Shown: piece by piece, positions 50,808 through 59,773 of the stretch
How positions within the stretch are numbered: the first letter of the stretch is position 1
How the letters are laid out: the number at the start of each line of letters is the position of its first letter
Assembly: GCA_017514845.1 (NCBI GenBank)
Contig: JAFWIM010000131.1
Coordinates: 1 to 64,000 of the forward strand
Reading direction: 5' to 3'
Length of the DNA: 64,000 nucleotides
Source: Lachnospiraceae bacterium
Lineage (GTDB): Bacteria > Bacillota > Clostridia > Lachnospirales > Lachnospiraceae
Made by a program: the position numbers and the translations under genes
Notes under the pieces: generated by a model
Databases searched by the model: none
What the model was told of the DNA's origin: nothing
Seen by the model: the letters and a program-made list of their open reading frames with translations, nothing else

Positions 50808-51986
50808 ATGAAAGATAGAAAAATATTCTGCCTGAATAACATAAGTGAAGTAGGCCTTGCGAAGTTTCGTCCTGGCTATGAAATCACCGACACGATCGAC
50901 GAGGCTGCCGGCGTTCTTGTGCGCTCTGCCGATATGAAGAATATGCAGTTTCCCCCGGAACTTCGCGCAATCGCAAGGGCAGGTGCCGGAGTGAACAATA
51001 TTCCTCTTGACCGCTGTACAGAGGAGGGCATAGTAGTCTTCAACACTCCGGGTGCAAATGCAAACTCCGTAAAAGAACTCACCATCGCCGGCCTTCTTCT
51101 GGCTGCCAGGGATATTATCGGCGGAGCTGTTTGGGTGAAAGACAATGCTGATGATGAGAATATCAGCAAGGCTGCGGAGAAGGCTAAGAAAGCATTTGCA
51201 GGAAACGAGATAACTAATAAAAAGCTTGGTGTGATCGGTCTCGGCGCGATCGGCGTTCAGGTGGCAAACACAGCTGTGGACCTTCAGATGGATGTCCTCG
51301 GCTATGACCCATATCTTTCTGTTGACGCGGCATGGAGCCTCTCTCGAGCTACGCATATCACAAGAAATCTGGATGATATATATGAGCAGTGCGACTATAT
51401 TACGATCCACGTGCCGTGCAACGATTCGACCAGAGGCATGATCAATGCCGATGCCATATCCAGGATGAAGGACGGTGTCCGCTTCCTTAATTTCGCGCGC
51501 GATGCTCTTGTCGATGAGAAGGCTATGGGAGAGGCCCTTGAGAGCGGAAAGGTCAGAGCGTATGTGACGGATTTCGCCAACCCGCTCTCTGTCAGAATGA
51601 AGAACGCAGTCGTTCTTCCTCATCTCGGTGCGTCCACGGATGAAGCCGAGGAGAACTGCGCAATCATGGCTGTGCGTGAGCTGCAGGATTATCTGGACAA
51701 CGGAAACATCAAAAATTCCGTGAACTATCCTAGCGTCGATGCCGGCATATGTCAGACCGTCGCTCGCGTCGCGATCCTGCACAGGAATATTCCGAATATG
51801 CTCTCACAGATCACTGCTTTCTTCGGCAGTAACGGGCTCAATATTGATAACCTGGCCTCTAAGAGCCGCGGCGAATATGAGTACACTCTGCTCGATATCA
51901 CAGCCCCGATGCCGCATGATACGGTTGAGAGACTTAAGGAGATTGAGGGTGTTCTGCGTGTGCGCAGACTGTTATACAACAATTGA
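50808..51986 (+). CDS. serA: D-3-phosphoglycerate dehydrogenase
   Basis: This is a 392-residue short-form SerA: substrate loop ARAGAGVNNIPLDRC (about residues 58-72), NAD-binding VIGLGAIGVQVA (about 139-150), catalytic Arg and Glu region in FARDALVDE, catalytic His in VVLPHLGAST, and a C-terminal ACT domain (LSQITAFFGSNGLNIDNL, about 337-354) that usually binds serine. It starts serine synthesis. GGAGG at 50798-50802 supports ATG 50808. The serC gene is not adjacent. The next start overlaps the stop, so the two genes are coupled. Confidence 0.87.
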   Translation: MKDRKIFCLNNISEVGLAKFRPGYEITDTIDEAAGVLVRSADMKNMQFPPELRAIARAGAGVNNIPLDRCTEEGIVVFNTPGANANSVKELTIAGLLLAARDIIGGAVWVKDNADDENISKAAEKAKKAFAGNEITNKKLGVIGLGAIGVQVANTAVDLQMDVLGYDPYLSVDAAWSLSRATHITRNLDDIYEQCDYITIHVPCNDSTRGMINADAISRMKDGVRFLNFARDALVDEKAMGEALESGKVRAYVTDFANPLSVRMKNAVVLPHLGASTDEAEENCAIMAVRELQDYLDNGNIKNSVNYPSVDAGICQTVARVAILHRNIPNMLSQITAFFGSNGLNIDNLASKSRGEYEYTLLDITAPMPHDTVERLKEIEGVLRVRRLLYNN

Positions 51987-53050
51987 TGGAAGAAAAAAGC
52001 ATGAGAGCAGAATTTTATGTCAGCGGTTACGCTTCGGCTGAGGAAAAAGGGATTCGTAGATTCCTATTCGATACAGAAAAAAGAACCATTTACGAGACAG
52101 CGTCTGTCACCGGTATTGAGAGTCCCTCATATATGGCCGTCCACCCTAATGGCCGGGTGATTTACTCAGGTGAAAAACATGCCGGCGAAGCTGAGGTCGT
52201 ATGCTATTCCCTCCGTGGAAAGGAGAAAGAGCCGGTCGTATGCGGCAAACTTCCGAGCGGGGGAATCTCCGCCTGCTATATATCGCTCGATTCTGCCTGT
52301 GAATACCTGTTCGCAGCCAATTACGCGACCGGAAGCATAGCTGTATTTGCCCTTGACATCGATGGTATGCTTGTAGGCCGCACGGATTTTATCCAGCATG
52401 AAGGCTGCGGCGCAGATCCGGTACGGCAGGCAGGCCCGCATTGCCATTTTATTTACTGCGACTGGGATGAAGTCTATGTCTGCGATCTGGGCCTTGATAC
52501 GGTATTTATTTATGATTTTGACAGGGAGACCGGAAAGCTGTCACCCACGGACAGAAACATAAAGACGTCGCCCGGTGACGGACCGAGGCACCTGGCCTTT
52601 CATATGGCCTATCCTGATAAGCTGTACCTTATCACGGAAATGAAAAATGAGGTATATGTTCTCTCGAAGAAAAACGGCAGATATGAGACCATCCAGAGGA
52701 TCTCTTCGATCCCGGAGAACTGTGCGGCCGAAAACACGGCATCGGCAATACGATTTACGAAGGGCGGATCGCGGCTTCTGGTCTCTAACCGAGGTGATAA
52801 CAGTATTGCTGTGTTTAATGTAAATCACGACGGTACGCTGAATGCCCCTGTCTTTTGTTCAAGCGGCGGTGATTTTCCGAGGGACATTAATCTCATAGGT
52901 GACCATGCGACAGGCGAATATGTGATTTCTGCTAATCAGAATTCGGGTGATGTCGTAATTTACAGACTTGAAGATGACAATACACTGACAGATACCGGTA
53001 TACATGTGCTGGCGGGATCACCGACCTGTGTGGTACCGGCAGTATTGTAA
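51986..53050 (+). CDS. Lactonase-family seven-bladed propeller protein (6-phosphogluconolactonase-like)
   Basis: This 354-residue cytoplasmic protein has the repeats of the Pgl-type lactonase family: YVSGYASAEEKGIRRFLFD, PSYMAVHPNGRVIYS, YLFAANYATGSIAVF, PGDGPRHLAFHMAYPDKLYL, LLVSNRGDNSIAVF and YVISANQNSGDVVIY. HCHFIYCDWDEVYVCDLGLD holds the usual active-site side chains. It may hydrolyse 6-phosphogluconolactone or a related lactone. ATG 51986 overlaps the serA stop (TGATG); ATG 52001 with GGAAG upstream is an alternative start. The genomic pairing with serA has no obvious pathway meaning. Confidence 0.8.
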   Translation: MEEKSMRAEFYVSGYASAEEKGIRRFLFDTEKRTIYETASVTGIESPSYMAVHPNGRVIYSGEKHAGEAEVVCYSLRGKEKEPVVCGKLPSGGISACYISLDSACEYLFAANYATGSIAVFALDIDGMLVGRTDFIQHEGCGADPVRQAGPHCHFIYCDWDEVYVCDLGLDTVFIYDFDRETGKLSPTDRNIKTSPGDGPRHLAFHMAYPDKLYLITEMKNEVYVLSKKNGRYETIQRISSIPENCAAENTASAIRFTKGGSRLLVSNRGDNSIAVFNVNHDGTLNAPVFCSSGGDFPRDINLIGDHATGEYVISANQNSGDVVIYRLEDDNTLTDTGIHVLAGSPTCVVPAVL

Positions 53051-53067
53051 GGAATATGTCAGGAAAT

Positions 53068-53092
53068 GGCGGAGATATGCTCCGCCGTTTTC
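53068..53092 (+). terminator. Terminator after the lactonase-like gene
   Basis: GGCGGAG (53068-53074)/CTCCGCC (53080-53086) followed by GTTTTC. Stem is strong, T-run short. Confidence 0.65.
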
Positions 53093-53120
53093 ATACTTTA
53101 TTGCAATCAATGGGGAGAGG

Positions 53121-54722
53121 ATGTCTACAAGTAAGTATCTTGATAAAATCTGTATAATCATAACGACTTTAGCTGTACTGCTGACGGTTGTTTTTATGAA
53201 CGGAAAACGCCTGGGCATTGAATCGGTCGGCGGCGCTAACGGCTATGAAGATCGTCTTTTCGATACATCTTATGTTCATGAGATCAATGTCGTGATGAAC
53301 AATTTCGATGATATGTGCGGCAAAGCTGATAAGACCTGGTATGACTGTGATGCGGTCATCGACGGTGAGAAGTTTTCCAACATTTCAATTCGGATCAAAG
53401 GCAATGCCGGTGAAGTTCAATCTCTGGGGAGTGTCAAATACAGCTTTAGAATCGGTTTTGACCACAGGAACAGTATGGAGAGCTATCATGGACTGAACAA
53501 GCTGGATCTCAACAATTCTGCCGGTGACCGCACGTTCATGAAGGATTTTCTTGTATATGAAGCCATGGCCGGCGCGGGTGTACCTTCACCGCTATGTTCC
53601 TACGCATTCCTTACTGTTAACGGAAAGGATATAGGCTTGTATCAGGCAGTCGAGTGCATTGATGACTCTTTCCTTATGAGGAACTTCGGCAAAAATTACG
53701 GTAATCTCTATAAGCCGGAATGTGAAGAAACGGCCTATGAGAAAACGATTCAGTCAGTCGGCAGGGATCCTCAGGTGGATTCCGGTGATATAGATATCGT
53801 CGGACGGTCTGATGAGAACTCCGGAAGAGACGTGACATTTGATGATCCGATGGAGCATATTGATCCGAGTGTGTTCGTACACGGCGCCCCGGACGTCGGT
53901 CCGCCCGCAGAATCCTCCGCCTCTGACAACACTTCTGCGGAAAAGCCCGATGATGCCGAAAAGGAGAGCGGCAGCACGATTGCCATTGTCAAACCCGACG
54001 ACATCAAGCTGATCTATATCGATGATGATCCCGAAAGTTACCCGAACATCTTCGGCAATGCCGCACAGAATGTGAACGGAAGAGACAGGGCAGAACTCAT
54101 AAAATCACTGAAGACTCTGAGTACAGAGAAAGATGTAAGCCCGGCGGTGGATACAGAGGAAGTGATTGCCTATTTTGCGGTACATAATTTTGTCGTCAGT
54201 TGGAACAGCTACACAGGAGAGACGGCAGACAATTACTGTCTCTATGAGAAAAACGGTCATTTATCCATGCTTCCCTGGGATTACAGTTCAGCCTTTGGAA
54301 CGTACAGATCCGAGGATGCATCGAGAATGGTCAACTACCCGATCGACACCCCGCTTCTCCGCGGCCTTTCAGGCAAGCGGCCGATGTTCGACTGGATCAT
54401 GAAGGATCAGAGATATGTGACAGCCTACCATGCTGCAATGAGGGAACTCATTGACCTTTACAGCGGAGAAAATGATATTTCTTTCAGGCTGAAGCAGATC
54501 GAGACCATGTTGATTCCGTACATCGAGAGAGATCAAAATAAATTCGCGTCAGAGACCGCGTTCCACAAGGGTGTCGATACGCTGATTTCTTTCTGGAAGC
54601 TTCGCTCGGAGAGTGTCACGGGGCAGCTTGACGGGCAGATCCCGTCGACCTTTGAAGGTCAGGCAGAGAAGCCGGAACTTCTCGTCGACGCGTCTTTGAT
54701 CGAGCTCATAGATATGAAGTAG
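53121..54722 (+). CDS. CotH-like protein kinase domain protein, membrane-anchored
   Basis: This 533-residue protein has an N-terminal membrane segment (about residues 10-28) and an extracellular CotH-type domain: SIRIKGNAGEVQSLGSVKYSF, YHGLNKLDLNNSAGDRTFMKD, VNGKDIGLYQAVECIDDSF and, late, MLPWDYSSAFGTY (metal-binding Asp). An acidic, Ser/Pro-rich insertion (about 235-320) splits the domain. CotH proteins are atypical kinases that phosphorylate spore-coat or surface proteins. No spore gene is near, so the target is unknown; a surface protein seems likely. ATG 53121 has GGGGAG close before it. Confidence 0.78.
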   Translation: MSTSKYLDKICIIITTLAVLLTVVFMNGKRLGIESVGGANGYEDRLFDTSYVHEINVVMNNFDDMCGKADKTWYDCDAVIDGEKFSNISIRIKGNAGEVQSLGSVKYSFRIGFDHRNSMESYHGLNKLDLNNSAGDRTFMKDFLVYEAMAGAGVPSPLCSYAFLTVNGKDIGLYQAVECIDDSFLMRNFGKNYGNLYKPECEETAYEKTIQSVGRDPQVDSGDIDIVGRSDENSGRDVTFDDPMEHIDPSVFVHGAPDVGPPAESSASDNTSAEKPDDAEKESGSTIAIVKPDDIKLIYIDDDPESYPNIFGNAAQNVNGRDRAELIKSLKTLSTEKDVSPAVDTEEVIAYFAVHNFVVSWNSYTGETADNYCLYEKNGHLSMLPWDYSSAFGTYRSEDASRMVNYPIDTPLLRGLSGKRPMFDWIMKDQRYVTAYHAAMRELIDLYSGENDISFRLKQIETMLIPYIERDQNKFASETAFHKGVDTLISFWKLRSESVTGQLDGQIPSTFEGQAEKPELLVDASLIELIDMK

Positions 54723-54854
54723 AGGATATAGGAATCCGGGTCGAAAATTTGTATTTTCAAGAAGGTTAGTTTGTGCTATCATTTTTGTGCCGCGGGTTAT
54801 TAGAATAATTCTTTTTCATGCGGGCGAAGATCATACTAAAGTAAGAGGTTTAAA

Positions 54855-55730
54855 ATGTTCAGGAGACTTGAACGGAACGCGCCGTGCTGGTGCGGCAGCG
54901 GAAAAAAGTATAAGAGTTGTCATTTGGCTTTTGATGAAAAAATCATGCGCTTTGAGAGAATGGGGCACATTGTCCCTTCAAGAAAGCTGATTAAGTCCGA
55001 GAAGGATGTCGAGGGTATTAAGAAGAGTGCAGTCATTAATGTGGCGGTTCTCGATGAGATCGGCGATAAGATCCATGCAGGTATGTCCACGCAGGAGATT
55101 GATGACATTGTCACATCTGTGACCGCTAAGATGGGCGGGATCCCGGCGGATCTCGGCTACCAGGGGTTCCCGAAAAGCGTATGTACTTCTATCAACGATG
55201 AGGTCTGCCACGGAATTCCCTCGGATGACATTATCCTGAAGGACGGAGACATTATAAATGTCGACTGCTCGACGATCCTCAACGGGTATTATTCCGATTC
55301 CTCCCGTATGTACTGCATCGGCGATGTAAATCCCGACTGGAAAAAACTGGTCGATGTCACAAAAGAGTGTGTGGAGGTAGGCATCAAACATGTCATTCCG
55401 TGGACCTTCCTCGGCGATATGGGAGAGGCGATCCACGCTCATGCGCTTGATCATGGCTACAGTATCGTGCGTGAGATCGGCGGACACGGCTGCGGGAACG
55501 AGTTCCATGAGGATCCGTTTGTGAGCTATGTCTCGACGGCCGGCACAGAAATGCTTATGGTGCCGGGAATGGTGTTTACGATCGAGCCGATGGTGAACAT
55601 GGGAACCGACAGGATCTGTATTGATGATAAAAACGGATGGACAGTATACACACAGGACGGAAAGCCGTCCGCGCAGTGGGAAGTCGAGGTGCTTGTCACC
55701 GAGACCGGCTGTGAAGTGCTGTGCTGGTGA
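54855..55730 (+). CDS. map: Methionine aminopeptidase type I with N-terminal SEC-C zinc motif
   Basis: This 291-residue enzyme removes the start Met from new proteins. Residues 11-23 (CWCGSGKKYKSCH) form a SEC-C zinc motif, found in SecA and in the longer methionine aminopeptidases of Firmicutes and Actinobacteria, where it may help ribosome binding. The catalytic part has metal ligands in INVDCSTILNGYYSDSSRMY (two Asp), EIGGHGCG (His), MVFTIEPMV (Glu) and QWEVEVLV (Glu). AAGAGG lies before the ATG. It is a single-gene unit closed by a strong terminator. Confidence 0.92.
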   Translation: MFRRLERNAPCWCGSGKKYKSCHLAFDEKIMRFERMGHIVPSRKLIKSEKDVEGIKKSAVINVAVLDEIGDKIHAGMSTQEIDDIVTSVTAKMGGIPADLGYQGFPKSVCTSINDEVCHGIPSDDIILKDGDIINVDCSTILNGYYSDSSRMYCIGDVNPDWKKLVDVTKECVEVGIKHVIPWTFLGDMGEAIHAHALDHGYSIVREIGGHGCGNEFHEDPFVSYVSTAGTEMLMVPGMVFTIEPMVNMGTDRICIDDKNGWTVYTQDGKPSAQWEVEVLVTETGCEVLCW

Positions 55731-55756
55731 CAAAAATACTTGCTCTTTAATATACG

Positions 55757-55790
55757 AGGAGGCTGCCGGTCAGGCAGCCTCCTGTTCTTT
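55757..55790. terminator. Bidirectional terminator between map and deoD
   Basis: An 11-bp perfect stem (55757-55767 with 55773-55783) is followed by GTTCTTT on the + strand. It lies between convergent genes and can serve both. Confidence 0.85.
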
Positions 55791-55830
55791 ACAGCATAGA
55801 TCCGCTATTGCGGGTCAGGATCGAAAAGAT

Positions 55831-56559
55831 TTATTCAAATTTTGCCGCCGTCTTCAATGCGATCAGCATCATCTCATGGAAGCTGTTCTGTCTGTCCTCG
55901 GCATTCAGAGCTTCGCCGGTAAAGATGTGATCCGAAATCGTAAGGATCGAGAGCGCTTTCTTGTGGTTTGCCATTGCGGTCAGATACAGACCAGCTGTCT
56001 CCATCTCGACGCAGAGGAGACCCAGGTCGCGGGCCTTCTGGTTGACCTGCTTGTCCGGATGATAGAAAAAATCTGACGTGTAGACGCTGCCGACGTCAGC
56101 CTTGACGCCCATTTCCTCCGCTGCATGAACCGCATCTTTCAGCATATTGTAATCCGCTGTGGGAGCCAGATATCCCGGGAGATCGTAGGACGTCAGGAAC
56201 GCTGAGTTGGTGGATGCCGACATTGCAATGACAACGTCGCGCACATGTACATCATCCTGAAGCGCTCCGGCAGAGCCGATGCGAATGACCGCCTCGACAC
56301 CGAAGAAGTTGAACAGCTCATGTACATAAATGCCCAGAGACGGAACACCCATGCCGGAGCCCATGACAGAAACTTCTTTTCCCTCGAAAGTACCGGTATA
56401 ACCAAGCATATTGCGGACATCGTTGAAGAGGACCGGGTTCTCGAGATAGTGGTCGGCGATATATTTCGCGCGGAGCGGATCGCCCGGCATGAGTACCACT
56501 TTCGCTACATGTGTACCAGGCTTTAGTTCAATGCAGGCACTCGGTGAAAAATTTTCCAT
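55831..56559 (-). CDS. deoD: Purine nucleoside phosphorylase, DeoD type
   Basis: This 242-residue hexameric-type phosphorylase has VVLMPGDPLRAKYIADHYLE (phosphate and ribose site), VMGSGMGVPSLGIYVHELF, IRIGSAGALQDDV (active-site loop), VCVEMETAGLYL-like CVEMETAGLYLTAM and TISDHIFTGE (the Asp that protonates the purine). It splits purine nucleosides into base and ribose-1-P. AGGAGG stands before the start. It is next to mtnA on the same strand, with a 71-base gap, so the pair may salvage nucleoside-derived ribose phosphates or methylthioadenosine. Confidence 0.93.
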   Translation of the reverse strand: MENFSPSACIELKPGTHVAKVVLMPGDPLRAKYIADHYLENPVLFNDVRNMLGYTGTFEGKEVSVMGSGMGVPSLGIYVHELFNFFGVEAVIRIGSAGALQDDVHVRDVVIAMSASTNSAFLTSYDLPGYLAPTADYNMLKDAVHAAEEMGVKADVGSVYTSDFFYHPDKQVNQKARDLGLLCVEMETAGLYLTAMANHKKALSILTISDHIFTGEALNAEDRQNSFHEMMLIALKTAAKFE

Positions 56560-56630
56560 GTAATTAACCTCCTGTTTTCGTCAGTTCTTTAAGTAGGATA
56601 TCAATAATTCAAGTCCTGAATTTCGATCGA

Positions 56631-57704
56631 TCAGTCTTCCTCCATAATTTTTTTGAGATTCTCATTGAACGGAGGATAGACAATTCCCTTATCCGTGACA
56701 ATAGCTGTGAGCAGCTCATGGTCTGTGACGTCAAATGCCGGATTGTAGCACTTTACCTCCGGAAGCGCCATAGGCTCACTGTACCACATTTCTTTGATCT
56801 CATTCGGATTTCTCTGCTCGATTTTTATATCAGCGCCGGTCGGGCAGCTCATATCGATTGTAGAACGCGGACCTAATGTATAGAACGGGATGCCGTAATG
56901 CTTTGCGAGGATGGCGACGCCGCTGGTGCCGATTTTATTTGCAAAATCACCGTTGGCCGCAATGCGGTCGCACCCTACGAAACAGGCCTGGATCCAGCCG
57001 TTCTTCATGACTATGCTGGCCATGTTGTCGCAGATGAGAGTCACGTCGATCCCGGCCTTCTGCAGTTCGTACGATGTGAGACGGGCACCCTGAAGAAGGG
57101 GACGGGTCTCATCGGAGAATACTTTAATATCGATGCCGCGCTCTTTAGCCAGAAAAGCAGGTCCGATTGCCGTGCCATACTTACTTGTCGCGAGCGGACC
57201 GGCATTGCAGTGTGTGAGGAACGTGTCGCCCGGTTTGAGCAGTGAAAGCCCATACTCGGCAATCTTGCGGCACATCTCGATATCTTCGATCTGAATCGCG
57301 TAAGCTTCTTCCCGCAGAAGGGCTATGACCTCATCCACAGACTTGCCGGAAGCGCCGTCGAGGACCGAGAGCATGCGGCCTACAGCCCAACTCAGGTTGA
57401 CGGCTGTCGGGCGGGATGAAATCAGATACTCTCCGTCACGGTGCAGTTTGCTGCTGAGTTCTTCATAGGAGGAGGCTTCCGCCCGCTGTGCGAGAACGTA
57501 CATCGCATAGCCGGCACAGATTCCGATGGCAGGCGCACCGCGCACAGCCAGGACTTTGATGGCATCGTAGATTTCCTCCGCCTTCGTCAGTGTAAGGTAC
57601 TCTGTCTTGTTCGGGAGCCTGGTCTGATCGAGAATGATGACCGCGCGCTCGTCTTCCGATAAATGGACACTGCAGGATTGCAGGTCTTCTTTAGTCATAT
57701 TCAA
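56631..57704 (-). CDS. mtnA: S-methyl-5-thioribose-1-phosphate isomerase
   Basis: This 357-residue isomerase of the eIF2B-like family has [16 protein letters not shown] (substrate loop), [32 protein letters not shown] (catalytic Cys), [34 protein letters not shown] (catalytic Asp) and [10 protein letters not shown]. It turns 5-methylthioribose-1-P, or deoxyribose-1-P analogues, into the ketose. The best-placed start is TTG at 57704 with AGGAGGTG upstream; ATG 57698 is an alternative. Other methionine-salvage genes are absent nearby. The partner deoD next door could provide its sugar phosphate. Confidence 0.9.
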   Translation of the reverse strand: MNMTKEDLQSCSVHLSEDERAVIILDQTRLPNKTEYLTLTKAEEIYDAIKVLAVRGAPAIGICAGYAMYVLAQRAEASSYEELSSKLHRDGEYLISSRPTAVNLSWAVGRMLSVLDGASGKSVDEVIALLREEAYAIQIEDIEMCRKIAEYGLSLLKPGDTFLTHCNAGPLATSKYGTAIGPAFLAKERGIDIKVFSDETRPLLQGARLTSYELQKAGIDVTLICDNMASIVMKNGWIQACFVGCDRIAANGDFANKIGTSGVAILAKHYGIPFYTLGPRSTIDMSCPTGADIKIEQRNPNEIKEMWYSEPMALPEVKCYNPAFDVTDHELLTAIVTDKGIVYPPFNENLKKIMEED

Positions 57705-57815
57705 AGTACACCTCCTTTTATTAATTTATTATAGTTTAAATCTAAAAATGGACCAGTTCAATGGACAATTTTTCCTGAATAAGTGATTTTGCAATGTTTG
57801 AGGTGGATAATTCCA

Positions 57816-57844
57816 TTGATTTGGTACATTTGGAATGATAAACT
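57816..57844 (+). promoter_or_regulatory. Possible promoter of galK
   Basis: TTGATT (57816-57821), a 17-base spacer and TAAACT (57839-57844). A TTCCA...TGGAA inverted repeat overlaps the spacer and could be an operator. The 283-base divergent region between mtnA and galK holds nothing else clear. Confidence 0.4.
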
Positions 57845-57987
57845 TAAAAATGACCGCAAGAATCAGACACATACGCACAGAAGGTCATGCGACATGCGTA
57901 TTGACAGCTGACTCGGAGCGGCACATATTCTAAGTTTTAGGATGAAATTCGCAGAGAACAGGTCAATATTTATCCAGGAGGAATCTT

Positions 57988-59283
57988 ATGCTTACAATCA
58001 AAGCTCTTAACGAGAAACTTGCAGGTGGCGCGTATGACGCACAGCTCTCACACATTTACTGTGAGCCGGCAGCGAACATCGGACCGTACAGAGATCGTAT
58101 TTCGCATGTTGCATGTGGATTTGCCGAAGTTTTCGGAAAAGATGAAAATGCTGAGGTTGCGGTATTCTCAGCTCCGGGCCGCACAGAGATCGGCGGAAAC
58201 CACACCGATCATCAGAGAGGCCGTGTCCTGACAGGATCCGTCAACCTTGACGCGCTTGCGGTCGCTGCTCCGAACGGAACCTCCATGGTAAATATTCACT
58301 CTGAAGGCTACGGCATGACTTCCATCGATATCACGAGTCTCGCTCCGGTAAAGGAGGAGGAGAACACGACTGCTTCTCTGATCCGCGGTATTCTTAACGC
58401 CATCACAGAAGAGGGCTACAAGCTCGGCGGTTTTGACGCCTATGTGAAGTCTGATGTTCCCGGCGGCTCAGGTCTTTCTTCCTCCGCATGCTTCGAAGTT
58501 CTTGTCGGCACTATCATCGACGGGCTCTTCTGCAACAAAGAGCTTCCCATGGCAAAGATCGCACGTATCGGTCAGTATGCCGAGAACGTGTATTTCGGCA
58601 AGCCGTCCGGCCTTATGGATCAGATGGGCTGTGCGATCGGCGGCATCATCACAATCGATTTCTTCGACAAAGAGAATCCGGTCTATGAGGCGGTTGATTT
58701 CGATTTCGCGTCCGCGGGCTACGCTCTGTGCATTGTGGATTCCGGCGCCGACCATGCTGACCTGACAGGAGATTACGCCGCAGTTCCCGCTGAAATGCGC
58801 GCTGTAGCCGCTGCACTCGGCAAGGAAGTTCTCTCCGAAATAGACCCGGCTGACTTCTATGCAGCTATCCCGCAGATTCGCAGGTCTGTCGGTGACCGCG
58901 CAATCCTCCGCGCGATCCATTATTACAACGACTGCGACAGAGTAAAAGCGCAGGTCGCTGCCCTTAAAGACAATGACTTTGACAGGTTCCTTGCTCTTGT
59001 AAATGAGTCCGGAAAGTCTTCCTTCACATATCTGCAGAACATTGCAACATACCGCGACGCGGCTGATCAGCCTGTCGGCGTCGCGCTTGCCGTGGCTGAG
59101 CATCTGCTCGGCGGAGAGGGTGCTCATCGCGTACACGGCGGCGGATTTGCAGGCACGATTCAGGCCTTTGTTCCGCTCGCCAAGGTTGAAGCCTTCCGCG
59201 AAGGCATGGATGCGCTCCTCGGCGAGGGCGCGACCAAGGTCATGTACATCCGTCCGGTCGGCGGATGCACGATAGCGGAGTGA
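57988..59283 (+). CDS. galK: Galactokinase
   Basis: This 431-residue GHMP kinase has the galactokinase signature APGRTEIGGNHTDHQRGRVL (about residues 62-81), where Glu and Asp contact galactose, the phosphate loop VPGGSGLSSSACFEV (about 156-170) and a late GGGFAGTIQAFV. It phosphorylates galactose at C1. It is longer than E. coli GalK because of an N-terminal extension of about 40 residues (ANIGPYRDRISHVACGF), a form common in Clostridia. CCAGGAGG gives the start. No other Leloir gene is adjacent. Confidence 0.93.
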   Translation: MLTIKALNEKLAGGAYDAQLSHIYCEPAANIGPYRDRISHVACGFAEVFGKDENAEVAVFSAPGRTEIGGNHTDHQRGRVLTGSVNLDALAVAAPNGTSMVNIHSEGYGMTSIDITSLAPVKEEENTTASLIRGILNAITEEGYKLGGFDAYVKSDVPGGSGLSSSACFEVLVGTIIDGLFCNKELPMAKIARIGQYAENVYFGKPSGLMDQMGCAIGGIITIDFFDKENPVYEAVDFDFASAGYALCIVDSGADHADLTGDYAAVPAEMRAVAAALGKEVLSEIDPADFYAAIPQIRRSVGDRAILRAIHYYNDCDRVKAQVAALKDNDFDRFLALVNESGKSSFTYLQNIATYRDAADQPVGVALAVAEHLLGGEGAHRVHGGGFAGTIQAFVPLAKVEAFREGMDALLGEGATKVMYIRPVGGCTIAE

Positions 59284-59318
59284 GACACGTATTATTTAGC
59301 GTTATGATTATAATAGGG

Positions 59319-59407
59319 CTGTCGCATTAAGGCGCGCCACCACTCCATATGGCAGACGTTATTTGCAAATGTCTGCCATATGGAGTGGTGACTATCTAAT
59401 GCGACAG
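59319..59407 (+). repeat. Very long two-part hairpin (terminator-like) after galK
   Basis: An 11-bp outer stem (59319-59329 with 59397-59407) and a perfect 20-bp inner stem (59338-59357 with 59371-59390, containing CCATATGG) make an 89-base hairpin followed by TTCTTTTTATT. It will end galK transcription, but it is much larger than needed. It could be a small transposon-like repeat (MITE) remnant or a structured RNA. Confidence 0.8.
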
Positions 59408-59439
59408 TTCTTTTTATTCTTCATCGAACAATACTTGTG

Positions 59440-59660
59440 ACATAGGTCTTGCTACGCGCAAAGTGGCATGTGCCTTCATCGTGAGTACAATCTTGCGATG
59501 AAGATTGAGCCTCAGCTGCACAATGCTCCACTGGAGCATTGTTACGCATGCTTAGGCACGGCAGCCCGCGCGTGACCAGAGATCGCGATTTACATATCGC
59601 TCGCGAGACTTGAACGCAGCGGGCTTCATTTTGCATGATTGAAACATTTCTAAATTGGTG
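59440..59660. repeat. Structured intergenic repeat region between galK and guaB
   Basis: Contains an 8-bp stem (CTTCATCG 59474-59481/CGATGAAG 59496-59503), an 11-bp near-perfect palindrome (59520-59542), and a GCCCGC...GCGGGC stem around 59566-59624 that encloses TATCGCTCGCGAGACTTGAA. A near copy of that 20-mer is at 61508-61527. No gene is supported here; an 81-codon minus-strand frame runs through it but lacks protein-like features. It looks like a dispersed non-coding repeat. Confidence 0.5.
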
Positions 59661-59689
59661 TTGCATTTCTCAAGGATTTGCGTTAGAAT
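59661..59689 (+). promoter_or_regulatory. Promoter of guaB
   Basis: TTGCAT (59661-59666), a 17-base spacer and TAGAAT (59684-59689), with a leader of about 78 bases. No guanine or PRPP riboswitch was recognised in it. Confidence 0.6.
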
Positions 59690-59773
59690 TCGATTCAATA
59701 TCCGGTCATCTCACACTGAGATATATAACTTTCAACAGTTAAGTAAGCAGTAGAATGTTAAAGGAGAGAAAGA

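Noticed and set aside
50805..51782. 325-codon minus-strand frame opposite serA
   Set aside because: serA on the plus strand shows all dehydrogenase and ACT motifs; the antisense frame is a shadow.
59421..59666. 81-codon minus-strand frame between galK and guaB
   Set aside because: It crosses several perfect palindromes and has a Cys/Ser-rich, protein-unlike composition; more likely a frame in a non-coding repeat.
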